Part shown: positions 22,180 through 34,529 of the stretch, piece by piece | Numbering within the stretch: the first letter of the stretch is position 1 | Layout of the letters: each line of letters starts with the position of its first letter | DNA from: Corythucha ciliata | Lineage: Eukaryota; Arthropoda; Insecta; Hemiptera; Tingidae | Assembly: GCA_038030265.1 (NCBI GenBank) | Contig: CM075941.1 | Coordinates: 58,815,952-58,879,951, forward strand | Length of the DNA stretch: 64,000 bases | Reading direction: 5' to 3' | The notes under the pieces: generated by a model | Database searches by the model: none | The model's input: only the letters and a program-made list of their open reading frames with translations | Told to the model about the DNA's origin: nothing | Position numbers and translations under genes: made by a program

Positions 22180-22723
22180 TACAATCAGCTCAATCTTAGA
22201 CTGAATAAGGAGAAGATTTTGACGCTTATTGCTGGAAGTCCTCATAAGAAATGTTCATTAGTTAGAGAAAGTTAAAATTAAAATTAGGTTAATTACATTA
22301 TTTTTGAGTTGAAGCATTCATGTTTATTGCTCTTTTTTCGTCTAGTCTGAAGACAGAGGACTGAGAGAATAGCAGCACTGCGTCGCGTCGTACCCCCAAT
22401 GTTTAGCTAAGCACTGAGTTAATTTTTATTTTTTAAATTATGAACGATATAGTTCATAGCTAAATCAGTCATAGCTAAGTCAGCTCAGCTCAATGGGGGC
22501 TATTGCTACGCCGCTGTATTGGTGCAGTCCCCCTGGGAGTTGCTGCTGACCTTGAAGCAGAATACCCCGACCTTCTGCAGCGGCAGAATGTGGAGTTCAG
22601 CGCGTGAAATGGTACAGGGGCGGCCGTTGTGGTCACAGAAGCCAGTTATCCCCCTTCCCCTTTCTTCCACTCACATTCCCTTGGTGGAAGATTGTTTCCC
22701 AACCAAGTATTAAAGGTCTCTTT
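22180..22723. other. No recognisable gene
   Basis: Contains a very short RT-like string (NQLNLRLNKEKIL, about 22180-22220) that may be a Gypsy scrap. Otherwise nothing. Confidence 0.3.
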
Positions 22724-23030
22724 CCAGTGGCGTATGTCTCGAAAACTCCGAGGAATGTTAAAAAATGTATGGAATAAAAGTTATAGGGAACTCAATAAAT
22801 GCTTTCATTCTGTACTCGCAAAGAATCGTCTTAGACACACCAGTTTTGAGATACAGGCGAAAAACCTCGAAAAGATGGCTTTGAACGCTCCCCCTTCATT
22901 TGGAGGAGGGCGTTTAGCTCGGGACTTTATTAGAGATTGATCAGGGGACCACCTCATTCACATTCCCGCAAAAAAACAAAATCCCATTTTTATTTCCGCT
23001 CCAAAGCTTAGATTGACTGGACTAAAAACA
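22724..23030 (-). repeat. Right arm of the inverted duplication
   Basis: Reverse-complement homologue of 19015-19330. It begins CAGTGGCGTATGTCTCG, a hAT-like terminus, so the pair may be two copies of a small non-autonomous element. Confidence 0.6.
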
Positions 23031-23157
23031 TTTTATTGTCTAGAACTCTAAAACATAGCGCGTACATTGAATTCACGTACTAGTCTTCCCTTCGTATCAT
23101 CAACTAAGATTATGCGAGGGTGCCTCGTCTGGCCCAAACAATATCGGACGTTACAAC
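23031..23157 (-). repeat. Probable start of a Gypsy 3' LTR
   Basis: On the minus strand a purine tract, AAGAGGGGGAGAC (23159-23171), is followed at once by TGTTGTAACGTCC. This is the PPT-LTR junction expected downstream of the integrase that lies to its right. The far end of the LTR is unclear. Confidence 0.5.
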
Positions 23158-23159
23158 AG

Positions 23160-24570
23160 TCTCCCCCTCTTAATGAAGAGCTTGACGATGAAACTTTCTA
23201 ATTAACGTAGTCACGAGTCCAAGCAGGTGGGCGGATACGCCGCCCCGAACGGCGGACGTCAGGCTGTTGACTCGATGGTTGATTTTCACAGGGATGTATC
23301 TGTGGCGAGACTTCCGAGACCAGTGGATGTTGCGGGACTCGGAAGTGACTGGGACGAATCGGCGCGGATACACCTGATGGCTGGTTGTCGCTGGATGGAG
23401 GTTGATCAGGGACATGTCTCTTCACCGGCAACCGTGGTACGTCGTAGGAAAAAGCGAGCTAGAACTCTCTCCCCCACTTGTATTGATCTTGCAGGCTTTA
23501 TCTTTGAGTTCGTTGACGTTCGATGTTTGGAAGGAAACAAGGCGTCAAGACGTGTCCTGATTTTTCGATTAAGATAAAGTTCCGCAGGTGAACGTCCGCA
23601 CGCTAGGGGAGTGGCTCGGTAGCGAAAAATTATTTTCCGAACTTTGGCTATCATTGGTAAGTTTTCGTGGGCCATAGCTTTCATCCTGTGTTTTAGAAGC
23701 TGAACATGACGTTCAGCTAGGCCGTTTGTCGAGGGATAACCAAGTGCAATATCCCATTTGTTTGGCAGTACGTTTGAAATTCTTCGCTTCGAAAGGTCGA
23801 CGCGTTATCGGACACGATGACATTGGGGAAACCGTGGGTCGAAAAAATGTTGTCCAACATTGTTATTGTGGAGCCACTGGATGGTGTAGTTCGTTGAAAT
23901 TTCAATTTCCGCCCATTTCGATTTGCTGTCGACACAAATAAGAAAAAAAATGATTCTGGTAAGGGCCCGCAAAATCAATATGCACTCTTTCCTAATTGTC
24001 CTTCGCTTCTTCCCACGAGTGGACAGGCACTTTTGGAGGGCAGTTTTGGCCTTGGGCACACATCCACGAACCATACGTTCGATACAATTATCTATTACCG
24101 GCCAGTAAACGTACCTTCAGCTTCATTTTAGAAATCCCCAAGTGGGTCTGATGTAATTCTTGTAGAACTTGTTGTCTAAGGCCTTCCGGGACCACGACGC
24201 GATCTTGGTGAAAAAGTACGCCTTGGTTAATAGTAAACTCGGAATCGTTAGACCGGCTTCTCAAACTGGTAATGATTTTCGTCAATTCCGGACCCTTACT
24301 TGTTTCTCTCTGGATGGATTCGAAGGTTAGATTTTCACTGGAAATTTCAAAAATAAGTTCTTGATAAATTGTGTTAACTTCATGGCCAATAGAAGTGTCC
24401 GTTGACCCCAATGATTGAGGTAAGGGGGCCCTCGAGAGACAATCTACGTTCTTGTCAGCTCCTTTTTTGAAGCGCACCTTATAATCGAATCCGGCCAGGA
24501 AGGAGGCGTATCGGAGCAGCCGGGCAGAAGTCATGTTGGGCAGAGCCTTGTTGTGACTTTGGATATGTGA
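23160..24570 (-). pseudogene. Gypsy RNase H end and integrase (multiply frameshifted)
   Basis: Reading leftward from 24570: the RNase H C-terminal block SARLLRYASFLAGFDYKVRF and ADKNVDCLSRAPL, an integrase zinc domain remnant (LRQQVLQELHQTHLGI), then in a new frame IDNCIERMV..., FLICVDSKSKWAEIE, FSTHGFPNVIVSDNASTFRSEEF (second Asp) and TNGILHLVIPRQTA, then YRATPLACGRSPAELYLNRK. At least three frameshifts or stops interrupt it. It belongs to the K02A2.6-like Gypsy type. Confidence 0.75.
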
Positions 24571-25046
24571 CCTTCTCTTCCACACGAGTGACATCGAACA
24601 TTTTCTCTTCTCACGTCGCATTCGGATACGCGATGGTTGGGCTTCCCACAACGGTAACGCCGCCCTCCTGAAGCTGAACGGTAACGAACTGACCGCGAGT
24701 CTCGTGCCTGTGATCGAGCGCCTGACCGGGAGACAGAGGAATTCGACGAACGGGGTGCATAGCTATCGAACGGGTCGGCCATAATATTTCGTGAGTCGCG
24801 GTCAGTGAAACGACGGTTGCCAACAACTTTGAACGTTTCGCTTGGCGACAACCCGTGGTATGAAGTGTCTTGGTGCTTCGTTAATTCTTTACTGTCTATC
24901 CTTGAAGCTTCTAACGCTGTTGAAATCCCGGTTTTTCCTCTCCAATTTTGTCGACGTCTGTAGCAAATCGATTTATAACCAGCTGCGTTGACTGAGATCA
25001 ACATTTGCAGGCATATCATCCCCTCCCTATCAGAGGGGGCCACCAA
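24571..25046 (-). pseudogene. Gypsy gag C-terminal part joined directly to RNase H
   Basis: The frame 25046-24531 carries an Arg/Ser-rich stretch, then YRCGKPNHRVSEC and CHSCGREGHISKV, a damaged and a better zinc knuckle. The sequence then passes straight into the RNase H end of the previous entry. Protease, RT and most of RNase H have been deleted at about 24560-24590. Confidence 0.65.
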
Positions 25047-25264
25047 AAAGCTTAAAGAAGGGGAAATGAGGATCTTCAGGTCCTTCGTTCATGAATGTAC
25101 GTCAAAAAGAGTCTTGGTGTTCGGTTGTACAATGATTTGAGTCCTTTCGACGGGTATCAGTCAATCCGTCCTGGAGAATAGAACGTTACATGGTTGATCT
25201 GGGTCAGGCGTTTAGAGTGGATGAATCGAATGCTCAGGCGACGTAACGACGAAAGTGCTATTGA

Positions 25265-27345
25265 AAAGCCTCGAAGCATCAAATTGAATAAATACTCGCC
25301 TTCTGGAGGTAAATCCGCGGAAAAATAGAGAAAATACGCTGATCTCGCAGTTTCCGTAGCCCTTTAGGCGGCTAAAATTGAAAAGGTGCACTAATGTGCT
25401 GTTCTTGGGGCAAGTACGTGGCAAAAAGTTTGGAAAACAAGGGCTAATATTCATGGGTAATAGAGTGAAAAATAGCTCATTCATGGTTCCTCGATGCAAC
25501 TTTCAGACTAGAGAAAAAATCTTAGACTTCCAGAAAGAGAAAAAATCGCTGATTCGCGGTGTATTGTATAGGCTAAAATATGGAAAAATAATGCAAACTG
25601 GTGCTCTTGGGCTAAGCCCACTGCTAAAATGGAAAAAGCGCTAATTCAAGGCTATAAATGTGAAAAAAAATCACGGCTAACAATTAATTTGGAGCTGAAG
25701 TTAAGATGATGGCAAATTGACAACTGAAATTACGAAAAATCACCCATTCGGGGATAGAAAAGATAAATGGCGTTAATTCGCAGCTAAATTTGAATAAAGA
25801 AACAAACTAAAACGCTTATTTACAACATAAATTTGGAAAAATCGCTAATTATCTGCTAAAATCTTGAACCCGGACAAGCCAGTCACGACAGAGCCCAAAT
25901 TCTGCCACGAAATCACACGACATCGGAGTTCCAAAATCTGCGAAATTGCAACTTTTGGGTCAGAACACTCAGGAAATTGCAAATTTTGGGTCAGAACATC
26001 CACGAAATTGCAATTGTTTGTTCTTCATGCGCGCGAAATTGCACTTCTCGGTGCTTGATTTTCAGTGAACCCGCAGGCAAGCTGGCCACGACAGCGCTAA
26101 ATATTATTGGCAAGCTGCCACAAAACTTAGCGTTTTCTCAATTACAACCCCGAATTGTCATTTTATCGCTGCTCAATTCAAAATCAATAGCACTAATTCA
26201 GGACTAAAATTGAGATAAAGTGCTCATTTCAGCTAAAGATTGGCACTATTTCTCAATTTTAGCGGCGAATTGACGCTATATGTTTCAATAGCAGCTATGA
26301 GTTAGCGTTTTGGCTCGATTTTAGCTGTGAATTAGCGATTTCTCTCAATTTTTCGCCGCAAATAAGTGCCGCTAGCCGCTAATTACCGTTTCGTCCTCAT
26401 TCCAGCCGTGAATTAGCGCGACTTTGCAAAAATGACCATTTTTTCTGCAGAACATATAAATGTGTGCTTCTCGTTTTTGAAGGACACATTGTTCAGTTTT
26501 AATGCCAATCAGTCATTTTGAATAGGCAAAACGGTTTCCGAGATCAAACAATCGGTTTCGAACAAACACGTGTTGAAGAAGGGTTCGGACATCTGCCCAT
26601 GATTCTTACCTTGTCCAGGCTTGAGTAAAAGCCAATTCGTATAGTTTCTGAAGGAAACTTCGTAGTTAAAAGTAAAGAAAATCTCTACTTTGTGGCTAAA
26701 ATTGAGAAAAACGCTAATTCAGGGCCAAAATTTAAGCGTTTGTATTCATATCTGAATGTGAAACTTAGCAAAACTGCTTCAACATTAGCAAATTTTAGCT
26801 AAAATTAGGACAAACGGTAATTCACGGTCAAAATGTAGAAAAATCGCGAATTAAATCGCTGCTAAAATTGAAAAAAAATCGCTGGTTCGCTGCTGAAATT
26901 GAGAAACGTCGCTAACTCGCGGTTGAAGTGTAGAAAAAACGTTAATTCATGGCAACAAGTCTCACCCCCCTGAGAAATTACAATACTAGCCCACTGTGTC
27001 CATGGCATTCGTGGATATTAATAATGAAAAAATCACTTAACAGTCAATACATATCGAGAAAATCACTAATTAGCGCGAAAAACGCTATTTTCTCAGCTCC
27101 AATCGATAAAAAGTATGCTTATTCGCTGCTGAAAATGGGAAAAAAATCGCCAATTTGCAGCTAAAATTGTGGATATAGGTGAAAACCCCGCTCATTTGCT
27201 GCCATCATTGATAAAAACATTGAGAAAAGGGCTAATTGGCAGCTCAAATCGAGCATAATGGGCGAATAGAATGTAGAAATAACGCTAATTCATGGCTAAA
27301 ATAAGGAAAAATCCGTAATTAAACGGCACATAAACTTAAAAATTA
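25265..27345. repeat. 30-bp repeat family 1 field, mixed orientation, with a family 2 insert
   Basis: Mostly reverse-sense units (GCTAAAATTGAGAAAAA...CGCTAATTC). A forward-sense stretch lies at about 26225-26420, and a family-2 block (GGAAATTGCAAATTTTGGG) at about 25880-26060. The right edge, 'gatttccgccccgggccccg...ggtccgccagta' (27385-27424), recurs at 44304-44334. It looks like a shared transposon terminus (inward-reading ACTGGCGGACC). Confidence 0.65.
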
Positions 27346-27639
27346 TATTTCTTGTTTATTTAGATACTAAGGGGTCTCATAAAGATTTCCGCCCCGGGCC
27401 CCGATAGGTCTAGGTCCGCCAGTATCTGCACACAATTTTCTGAAAATCTGCGACTTCAAAGATCTTAGACTACTAGAAAAAAGTAAAACGCCTGCTATAG
27501 ACTGTTCGGTTTTCTTTAATTCGAATTTAATTCAGAGCAAACAAGTGAGCGGAGACTTAAACACCGCAATTACATAAAAATAATGTAAGTGCAGGGAATT
27601 GTACTCTGGCTGAAGGCAGTAAGGTAGCTTGAGGACCGG

Positions 27640-28594
27640 GTACTTCAAATGAAATGGCCGAAACAGTCCACGACCCTACTTTTGGGAGACCCTGTCCTGG
27701 ATGGTATCGATAACGCTATTAGTTTTTTCGATGACATTTTATTTTTCTCCAATTCAGACGAAGAGATGCTCCAAACTCTGGCAAAAACTTTTGATCGTCT
27801 CGGAAAAATCTGGTCTCTAACTCCGCCGAGAAAAATGTGCCTTTTTACTTCCAAGCGTTGAATTTTTGGGCCTCAGAATAGACGGCTCAGGTCTGCACAA
27901 ATAGACGCTTTGTTAAACGTTCCGATTCCATCAAATCTTGAAGAACTTCGAACATTTTTCGGCAAAATAACATTCTATCATTCATTTATTCATAATTTGT
28001 CCTCAGTTACAGTTCCTCTCCGAGGTATGCTCTCCGCTCACAAGTTCAGCTGGAACCAGGAAGCTCGTCAAGCCTACCAATTACTTATGAATGAGCTCGT
28101 ATCCGACCGCATTTTGGTTCTGTATGACCCCTCTCTTCCTCTCATAATCAATACTGACGCAAGTCCAGTCGGTCTAGGTGCTGTTCTCTCTCACCAGTTC
28201 CCAGATGGCTCTGAACTTCCAATCTCATACGCAAGTAAAGCGCTAAATGCAACGGAAAAGAGGTATCCCCAAGTCGACCGGAAAGTGCTAGCCGTAGTGT
28301 GGGGCGTGAAGCATTACTTTCAATTTCTTTATGGTCGAAAGTTTGCCATTGTCACGGACAATAAACCAATCAGCCCCATCTTCGCGCCGAATGCTCTTCT
28401 CCCAAAATTCACGCGGTCTCGATGCGCTAATTATGCCGCGTACCTCACGAATTTCAATTACGACATCAAGTACCAGCCAGGATCTTAAAATGGTAATGCA
28501 GACTACCTCCCGAGAATCGCCGCACAGTGTCAGGGGTTAGCAATACGATGGCTCTACGTAGTCGAAGAGGCTTGTATAGGTAGAGAACCTATAG
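27640..28594 (+). pseudogene. Gypsy RT (palm end) and RNase H
   Basis: ISFFDDILFFSNSDEEMLQT is the RT catalytic block with YxDD altered to FFDD. It is followed by a frameshift and FLGLRIDGSG. The frame from 27910 reads IPSNLEELRTFFGKITFYHS and the RNase H blocks LIINTDASPVGLGAVLSHQF, ISYASKALNATEKRYPQVDRK, LAVVWGVKHY and FAIVTDNKPI. It ends with a stop after YQPGS and then NGNADYLPRI. It is cut at 28594 by a MITE and a fold-back, and resumes at 30368. Confidence 0.85.
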
Positions 28595-28709
28595 AACCCA
28601 GGTACGGAAACACGCGATAACCGCCACATTTTGTCCCTCCGCCTTTTTATAGCTTGTGAAGTCACTCCATTTAATAATAATAATAATAATGAAAAAGAAG
28701 AATGAAGCT

Positions 28710-28769
<60 letters not shown>

Positions 28770-28907
28770 AATTAGATGGTATGAGTTTTGAGAACTGAAG
28801 AGAGACAATCAAGAGACGTGTGGAAGAGAAAGCACTTATCAAGACCCAAGTGATACCGACCGGAGGGACCAAATATGGCGGTTATCGCGTGTTTCCGTAC
28901 CTGGGTT
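28595..28907. mobile_element. 313-bp MITE with ~43-bp terminal inverted repeats and a T54 tract
   Basis: The left end AACCCAGGTACGGAAACACG, continuing through ATAACCGCCA and GTCCCTCCG, is mirrored at 28871-28907. The interior has (ATA)n and 54 consecutive T (28711-28764). There is no coding capacity. Superfamily not assigned. Confidence 0.75.
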
Positions 28908-30367
28908 ATACAGGGTGGAACAGGATAAGTGTGACAAAAAAAATTGAGTGAAAATAGGCCTCATTTGCGATCGAAAACACCCTATAAACCATGGTCCGAA
29001 AATCAAAATCCTACGAGATATGATTTTTTAAACGTTTTTTGAGGCTTGCATCACTTTTCTTAACTAAATGCGAATAGATCAGTTTACAGCTGACATTTGC
29101 AACTTTTGACGATGGATTTGGAAAGAGCACACTTTTTTCTGACAGGAATAGCCATTTTCGATAAAATTCAACTATTTTCTGTGGGCTTGAGAGATGCTCA
29201 AAGTTTTGCAAATCGTGGATCTCTAATTTTTCAAAAAATTCAGCCTCCACTTCTCTACACTAAATCTAAGCGTATCGACATCCCATGGGTCGGAAAAACT
29301 TCTTCAATTTGTCTTTTTTAAAATTACTCATGAACGTTTTTTTTAGTTCTTCAGCGAGTTTTCGGCAGAAAAGCCATTTCTTGGAAAAAAAGAATGATTT
29401 TTCTCTTAAAAATCGCTTGTTTTGACCAACCCAATTTGAACGAGCTTTGTGATTCAAAACATGCTAAAACTCATTAAAGCCTTACCCAAAGTTTTCCTTC
29501 GAACCGAATGGAATGCGCACTCCTACCAAAATATCAAAAACTGTCGCTCCGGCAGCTGGCTGTCGGCAAGGGTGCATTTCACTACTGCGAATTTCGGCGT
29601 GTTTAGCTGTTATTCGATGAAATTAGTGCACTTAATGACTCTACTTGTTGTTACCAATTTCCGATTCGAATACGAATTCGAAATTCGCAGTAGAGAAATG
29701 CACCCTACCCGACAGCTAGCTGCGGGAGCGACATTTTTTGAACTTTGACAGGCGTACACAGTCCGCCCCGTTCAAGGGAAAACTTTGGATGATGCTTTAA
29801 TGACGTCAATCATGCTAAAAAACACAAAGCTCGTTCAAATGTTGTAGGTCGAAACAAGCGATTTTGAAGAGAAAAACCATTCTTTTTTCTAAGAAATGGT
29901 CATTTCTGCCGAAAAATCACTGATTAACTAAAAATACGTTCATGAGTAATTTCAAAAAGGACACATTGGGGAAGTTTTTCCGACCCATGGGATGTCGGTG
30001 CGCTCAAATTTCGAAAAGAAAAGCGGGGGTTGACTTTTTTGAAAAATTAGAAATCCTCGATTTGCAAAACTTTGAGCAGCTCAAGAGCCCCCAGAAAATG
30101 GTTGAATTTCATCGTAAATGGCTAATCCTGACAGAAAAAAATGTGCTGTTTCCGAATCTGTCATCAAAAGTTGCAAAATGTCAGCTGGAAACTGAGTTAT
30201 TCCCATTTAGTTAAGAAAAGTGACGTGAGTCATAATAAACGTTAGAAAAATCATATCTCGTAGGGTTTTGATTTTCGGACCATGGTACAAAGGGTGTTTT
30301 CCATCACAAATGAGGCCTACTTTCCCCCAATTTTTTTTGTCACACTTATCCTGTTCCACCCTGTATA
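28907..30367. mobile_element. 1.46-kb fold-back element with TA target site
   Basis: The ends are TATACAGGGTGGAACAGG and its reverse complement, with TA at each border. The arms stay complementary almost to the centre, for example around 29290 with 30000 and at 29548-29600 with 29690-29730, leaving only a short loop (about 29600-29680). TA duplication and TACAGGGTG ends fit the IS630/mariner group. No transposase is present. Confidence 0.8.
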
Positions 30368-30690
30368 GTAGCCTTAGTAAAGGTTGCTCCCGTGAGGGGA
30401 GGCAAAGATTAACTTATAAGACAATAAAGTACAAAACGTGAGTTTGGACTTGCTTAATTAACGTGTTAAATGAGTATTGATAATCACCATATTGACACAC
30501 ATTCTACACTAGAAGAAGTTAGCCCGTCATTCCAAATTTTTGAAGACGGTTTTGAACAATATGATAAATTCGACACTTTTATCCAAAATTAAATCAGTCA
30601 ACTAACCGTCAGTGCCGAATTAATTCGTATGGAAACTCAAAAAGACCAGCACCTTTCGGCTATTCTTTCCGCGGTTGAGCGAGGTCTGGA
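30368..30690 (+). pseudogene. Gypsy pol continuation (RNase H to integrase linker)
   Basis: The frame from 30471 encodes an acidic stretch and then, past a stop, ISQLTVSAELIRMETQKDQHL and SAILSAVERG. This is the usual linker after RNase H. It is in the same orientation as 27640-28594, so it is the displaced downstream part. It ends where an opposed Gypsy copy begins. Confidence 0.55.
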
Positions 30691-32040
30691 CCTGGAACGT
30701 TAAGGTTTTTCCGGACGAGAACTCGAATACGTCGATGTGACGTTTGTACGTGGTCCCATCGTCCAGCTTGATAATGTAGTGTAGGAGTCCTAATTTTCGA
30801 AGTACAGTTCCAAAACGCCAATGAATTTTTGAATTTGCGTAGTACCATCGAAATTGGACTCGGTAGCCGACGTTTAAAGAACGAAGTCCAGGAACTGTTG
30901 ATTCGCTTGGGAAGTTTCCTTGAATGGCTTGATGGCGTTCAAACGTAATCGATTTGTTCTGCCGAAGTAAAGTTCAGCAGGGGATTTCCCCTCGACTAAG
31001 GGAATCGCTCGGTAAATTTGTAGAATTTTCTGGATTTTCTACTGAAGATTTCCCGGTTCATTTTCCATAGCCGTGAAACAATTTTTTAGGGTGCGCACGT
31101 TTCTTTCTGCAAACCCGTTTGTTGCAGGATGTCCGGGCGCGCTGAATTTCTGAATGATAGCGTTGTTTTTGAAAAAAGTGGTGAATGTCTCACATTTGTA
31201 GATAGTTGAATCTTGGGACTGAATTTTGAGTAGTACGTTATAAGACCAAGGAAGCAGCGAAGTTATTTGACGGTCGGTCTTCTCATTTTTGAAATTGCTT
31301 GAACCTTGTCAGGACTTTTCAGGACCTCATTTTTGCGAATAACATGATCGAGGTATTTTAATTCAGTCTTGAAGAACTGGCATTTGTTTTTTATTCAGGT
31401 GCAGATCATATTTTTGAAGTCGTGCCAGGCAAGAACGAAGACGCGTAAGGCATTCTGATTTCGTTCGACCATAGACAATAATGTCTTCAAAGAAAGAGAG
31501 CACGCCTTCGAGATTTGAAATAATTTTATCTTTCTCGCGATTGAAATCCTATGGCGCCGTTTTGACTCCAAAGGCTAGGCGATTCACTTTATAGGTGCAT
31601 TTGTGTGTGGAAATGGTCAGGACTTTAGCACTTTCCTCATCCACCATGAAGTGCAAATACGCTTTGAAGAGGCCAAGATGACAGAAAAATTCCGCATCTG
31701 TGTGCACTGCCAGTATGTCGTCTACTTTTGGTATTGGGCAGTGTGAAGATACAATTTGAGGGTTCACTGTGTTCTTGTAGTCGACACATAGGTGAATACT
31801 CCCGTCCGCTTTCGGACCAGAGGGGAACCCCAGTCGCACCGCACAATTTCTGCGGTGGACTTCGGTTTGTGTGTGTGTGTGTGTGAAACCCATCGTTAGA
31901 CAGGCTTTGCTCTGTGTTTCCCCACCACCAAATTTTCTCCTTGGTCCAGCTCTGGTGGGTTGAGCTACAACGTGAGGACCGGTGATAAAAAGGAGGAGAA
32001 CGTCTCTCTCTCTCTTTCTTGTCTTCGAACACGAAGGGTA
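30640..32040 (-). pseudogene. Gypsy RT and integrase relic, RNase H deleted
   Basis: From 32040 leftward: RT blocks GFPSGPKADGSIHLCVDYK, CPIPKVDDILAVHTDAEFF, GLFKAYLHFMV and VNRLAFGVKTAP, then FFEDIIVYGRTKSE (YxDD altered to FFED) and LHLNKKQ. With no RNase H between, integrase follows: SAPGHPATNGFAERNVRTLK (catalytic Glu region), LVEGKSPAELYFGRTNRLRL and a C-terminal HIDVFEF-like end. Stops and shifts are frequent. It lies tail-to-tail with the preceding plus-strand Gypsy. Confidence 0.75.
31868..31885. repeat. (GT)n microsatellite
   Basis: Uninterrupted GT dinucleotides inside the Gypsy RT region. They are probably a later expansion. Confidence 0.8.
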
Positions 32041-32146
32041 AGGTTTCATCTTTGTTTCAGCTTCAGCCAGCGCTTTGTTTTCTTAGTACCGTTTTTCGTA
32101 CTTAGTTTTTTGTTTTTTTCGTTTTAAATTACTCTTTTGAGCTGAA

Positions 32147-34529
32147 ATGGATGGTTGTTGCGTGAATTGTTCGTTGGTTCAGCGATCATTTAGTTCACGA
32201 AACTACGAGGAGAAGTGTGCTGTGATCACCACAGGTCGTTCGGGGGTAGTGTTGCCAGGTCTTACAGGTGTAAAGAAGGAACGTAACCGTGAGTATACTA
32301 GGCATTTTACTGTAGAAAATTACCAACGATATATAAACCTCGATTGCTCACAGAGGACTGGAGGGGCGTGGAGGGGGCAGGTCGTCCCCTGGTAAACAAT
32401 CACCCTGTCCCTCTCCTTGTGTAGTTATGGCAATATGGCACTTATTTTGAAACTCCACCCCTCTCATCCACTATGGGAGCTTATTTGATGGCTATTATCA
32501 GCTGGTCTTTATCAGCAGTGATGAGCAATCCAGTTCTTTTATATGTCGTTGAAAATTACAATAGGTATCCATGGTTATCGGGTTGTCAATCACGAAACCA
32601 TTTGTTTTGCTTCCCATGCCTTTTGTTTTCGCCCGACAAAAGTTCGTGGACTACTGAATTTTCCGGTATCGCCACATTGACTAAAGCTGCTCAAAAACAT
32701 CAGAGCAGTCACTCACATACGGTTTGCTCTGTTTCGCTACTAAAATTCGGTAAGACACCTCGCATTAATCTTTTGTTAGATGATCAAAGAGCTGCGCAAA
32801 TCTCGTTTCACAACGAAAACGTGAAAAAGAACCGTGAGATTATGACACGGCTCATTGACAGCTGTCTTTTCCTGGCAAAGCAAGAGCTTCCGTTTAGGGG
32901 GCATGACGAGTCATCCCTTTCCTAAAATAAAGGAAATTATCTGGAGTTGTTAAATTTCTTGAAAGACTACGACCGGCCGTTGGAAGAACACCTAAAAACG
33001 GCAAGGATTTTTAGAGGGACATCCCCAGACATTCAAAACGATCTAATCAGCGCAATAGCTAGAGTCATTTTAGATGACATTAAATCTGATCTAGCCAAGT
33101 CAGAATTTGTTTCCGTCTTGTTGGATGAAACGTCTGACGTAAGTTCTCGGTCCGAACTTTCAACGGTTGTTAGGTATGTTGATGAACATGGCTGCCCTCA
33201 AGAAACCTTTTTAGGATTTACGGATGTAAGTTCTGACCGTTCTGCGTCTGCTCTATTCAACCACGTGTGCGCAGCATTGTTGACTCGTTCTCTCTCGAAA
33301 ATAAACTCGTTGGCCAAACGTATGATGGTGCAGCTGTTATGTCTGGTCATTTGAACGGCTTGCAATCAAAAGTTAGAGCAATGTATCCAGAGGCCTTGTT
33401 TGTGCATTGCTGCTCTCATTCTCTGAACTTGGTCTTAGAACAAACTTGTAGCTGTATGAAAGAGACTCGAGTTTTTTTTTCAAACTTTAAATGGACTGAT
33501 ATCGTTTTTTTCCCATTCCACTGCGAGGCAAAATCTTTTACGAGATTTTATTGTGAAAAAGCTCCCCTCCTTAGCGCAGACAAGGTGGACTTTTGCCTCA
33601 CGCCTGATATTTATGGTTGAAGAACACCGCAAATTGTTTATCGAATTTTTTGATCATATAGTTGACAATTCTGACAAATGGAAAGCCGATGACTTGAACA
33701 AAGCTGTAGGTTTCTCTTCCCAATTGAGAAAATTCGAAACGGTGTTTCTTTTGAAGGTATTTTCCAAGATTTTCTTGCACTCAGATTTGCTGTACAATAT
33801 CCTACAAACTTCTCGTTTTGACATCGCATTTTGTCAAAAAAAATCGACGATTTCTTAGCTGTCTTGAAGGACATGAGAAACGATGGATTTTCCCCAATTT
33901 GGCTCAAGGTTACCGAATACACTGATGAAGTCGAGAGTCCATGCTATAAAAAGCGGAGAGATGACTCTGAAACCTCCTTCAAACAGATTTTCAACGAAAT
34001 CCTGGATGTAGCTGTCATACAAATTTCGGAAAGGTTCGCGAGTTTTGAGTCCCTTAGATTTGTGTCTCTACTAGACTCAGCCAAATTTTGTGTTTACCAA
34101 AATGATTTTCCTCAATCGGCTTTGAATTCTTTGGTTTCGACTTATAAAAAGTTTGATTTTGTTCGTCTTAAAAACGAATTAAGCATCCTGTACAAAGACG
34201 CAGAACTTGGTGGTAAAGAAGTTCATGAGCTGGTTTTGTACTTTGCTGAAATGTCGTGGGTTTTACCCGAGGTCTTTAGATTTGCGAAGCTTATTTTGAC
34301 GATCCCAAGCACAACTGCCTCTGTAGAACGTTCATTTTCTGCTCTCAAGCGTATTAAAACGTATTTGAGGTCGACACAAGGGCAGCAACGGTTGACTGAT
34401 CTTTCTTTGATATCTATAGAGAAAAATAGGGTAGCGAAACTCAAATCAAGTCCTACATCTAAGTTCAATGATCTCGTTATTCATAAGTTTCTAGAAAAAA
34501 ATAGGCGTATAGATCTCATCTATAAATAG
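32147..34529 (+). pseudogene. hAT transposase (DUF4371/zinc-finger MYM type 1-like)
   Basis: In order: a TTF-type zinc-finger-like segment (VVENYNRYPWLSG, NHLFCFPCLLF), LAKQELPFRGHDE, DUF4371 (YLELLNFLKDYDRPLEEHL, FVSVLLDETSDVSSRSELS with the first catalytic Asp), KLVGQTYDGAAVMSGHLNG (second Asp), HCCSHSLNL, and the C-terminal hAT dimerisation block (LTIPSTTASVERSFSALKRI, with the Glu). A TAA at 32923-32925 interrupts the frame. Frameshifts lie near 33275, in or near the T-run at 33470-33480, and at the A8 run near 33835-33842. The N-terminal start is uncertain; an ATG at 32147 opens a separate short frame. Family knowledge: this enzyme would excise and insert its element with 8-bp duplications. 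As read it cannot make a full protein. Confidence 0.85.

Noticed and set aside
28537..28872. Minus-strand frame with a poly-lysine run
   Set aside because: Produced by the T54 tract inside a MITE.
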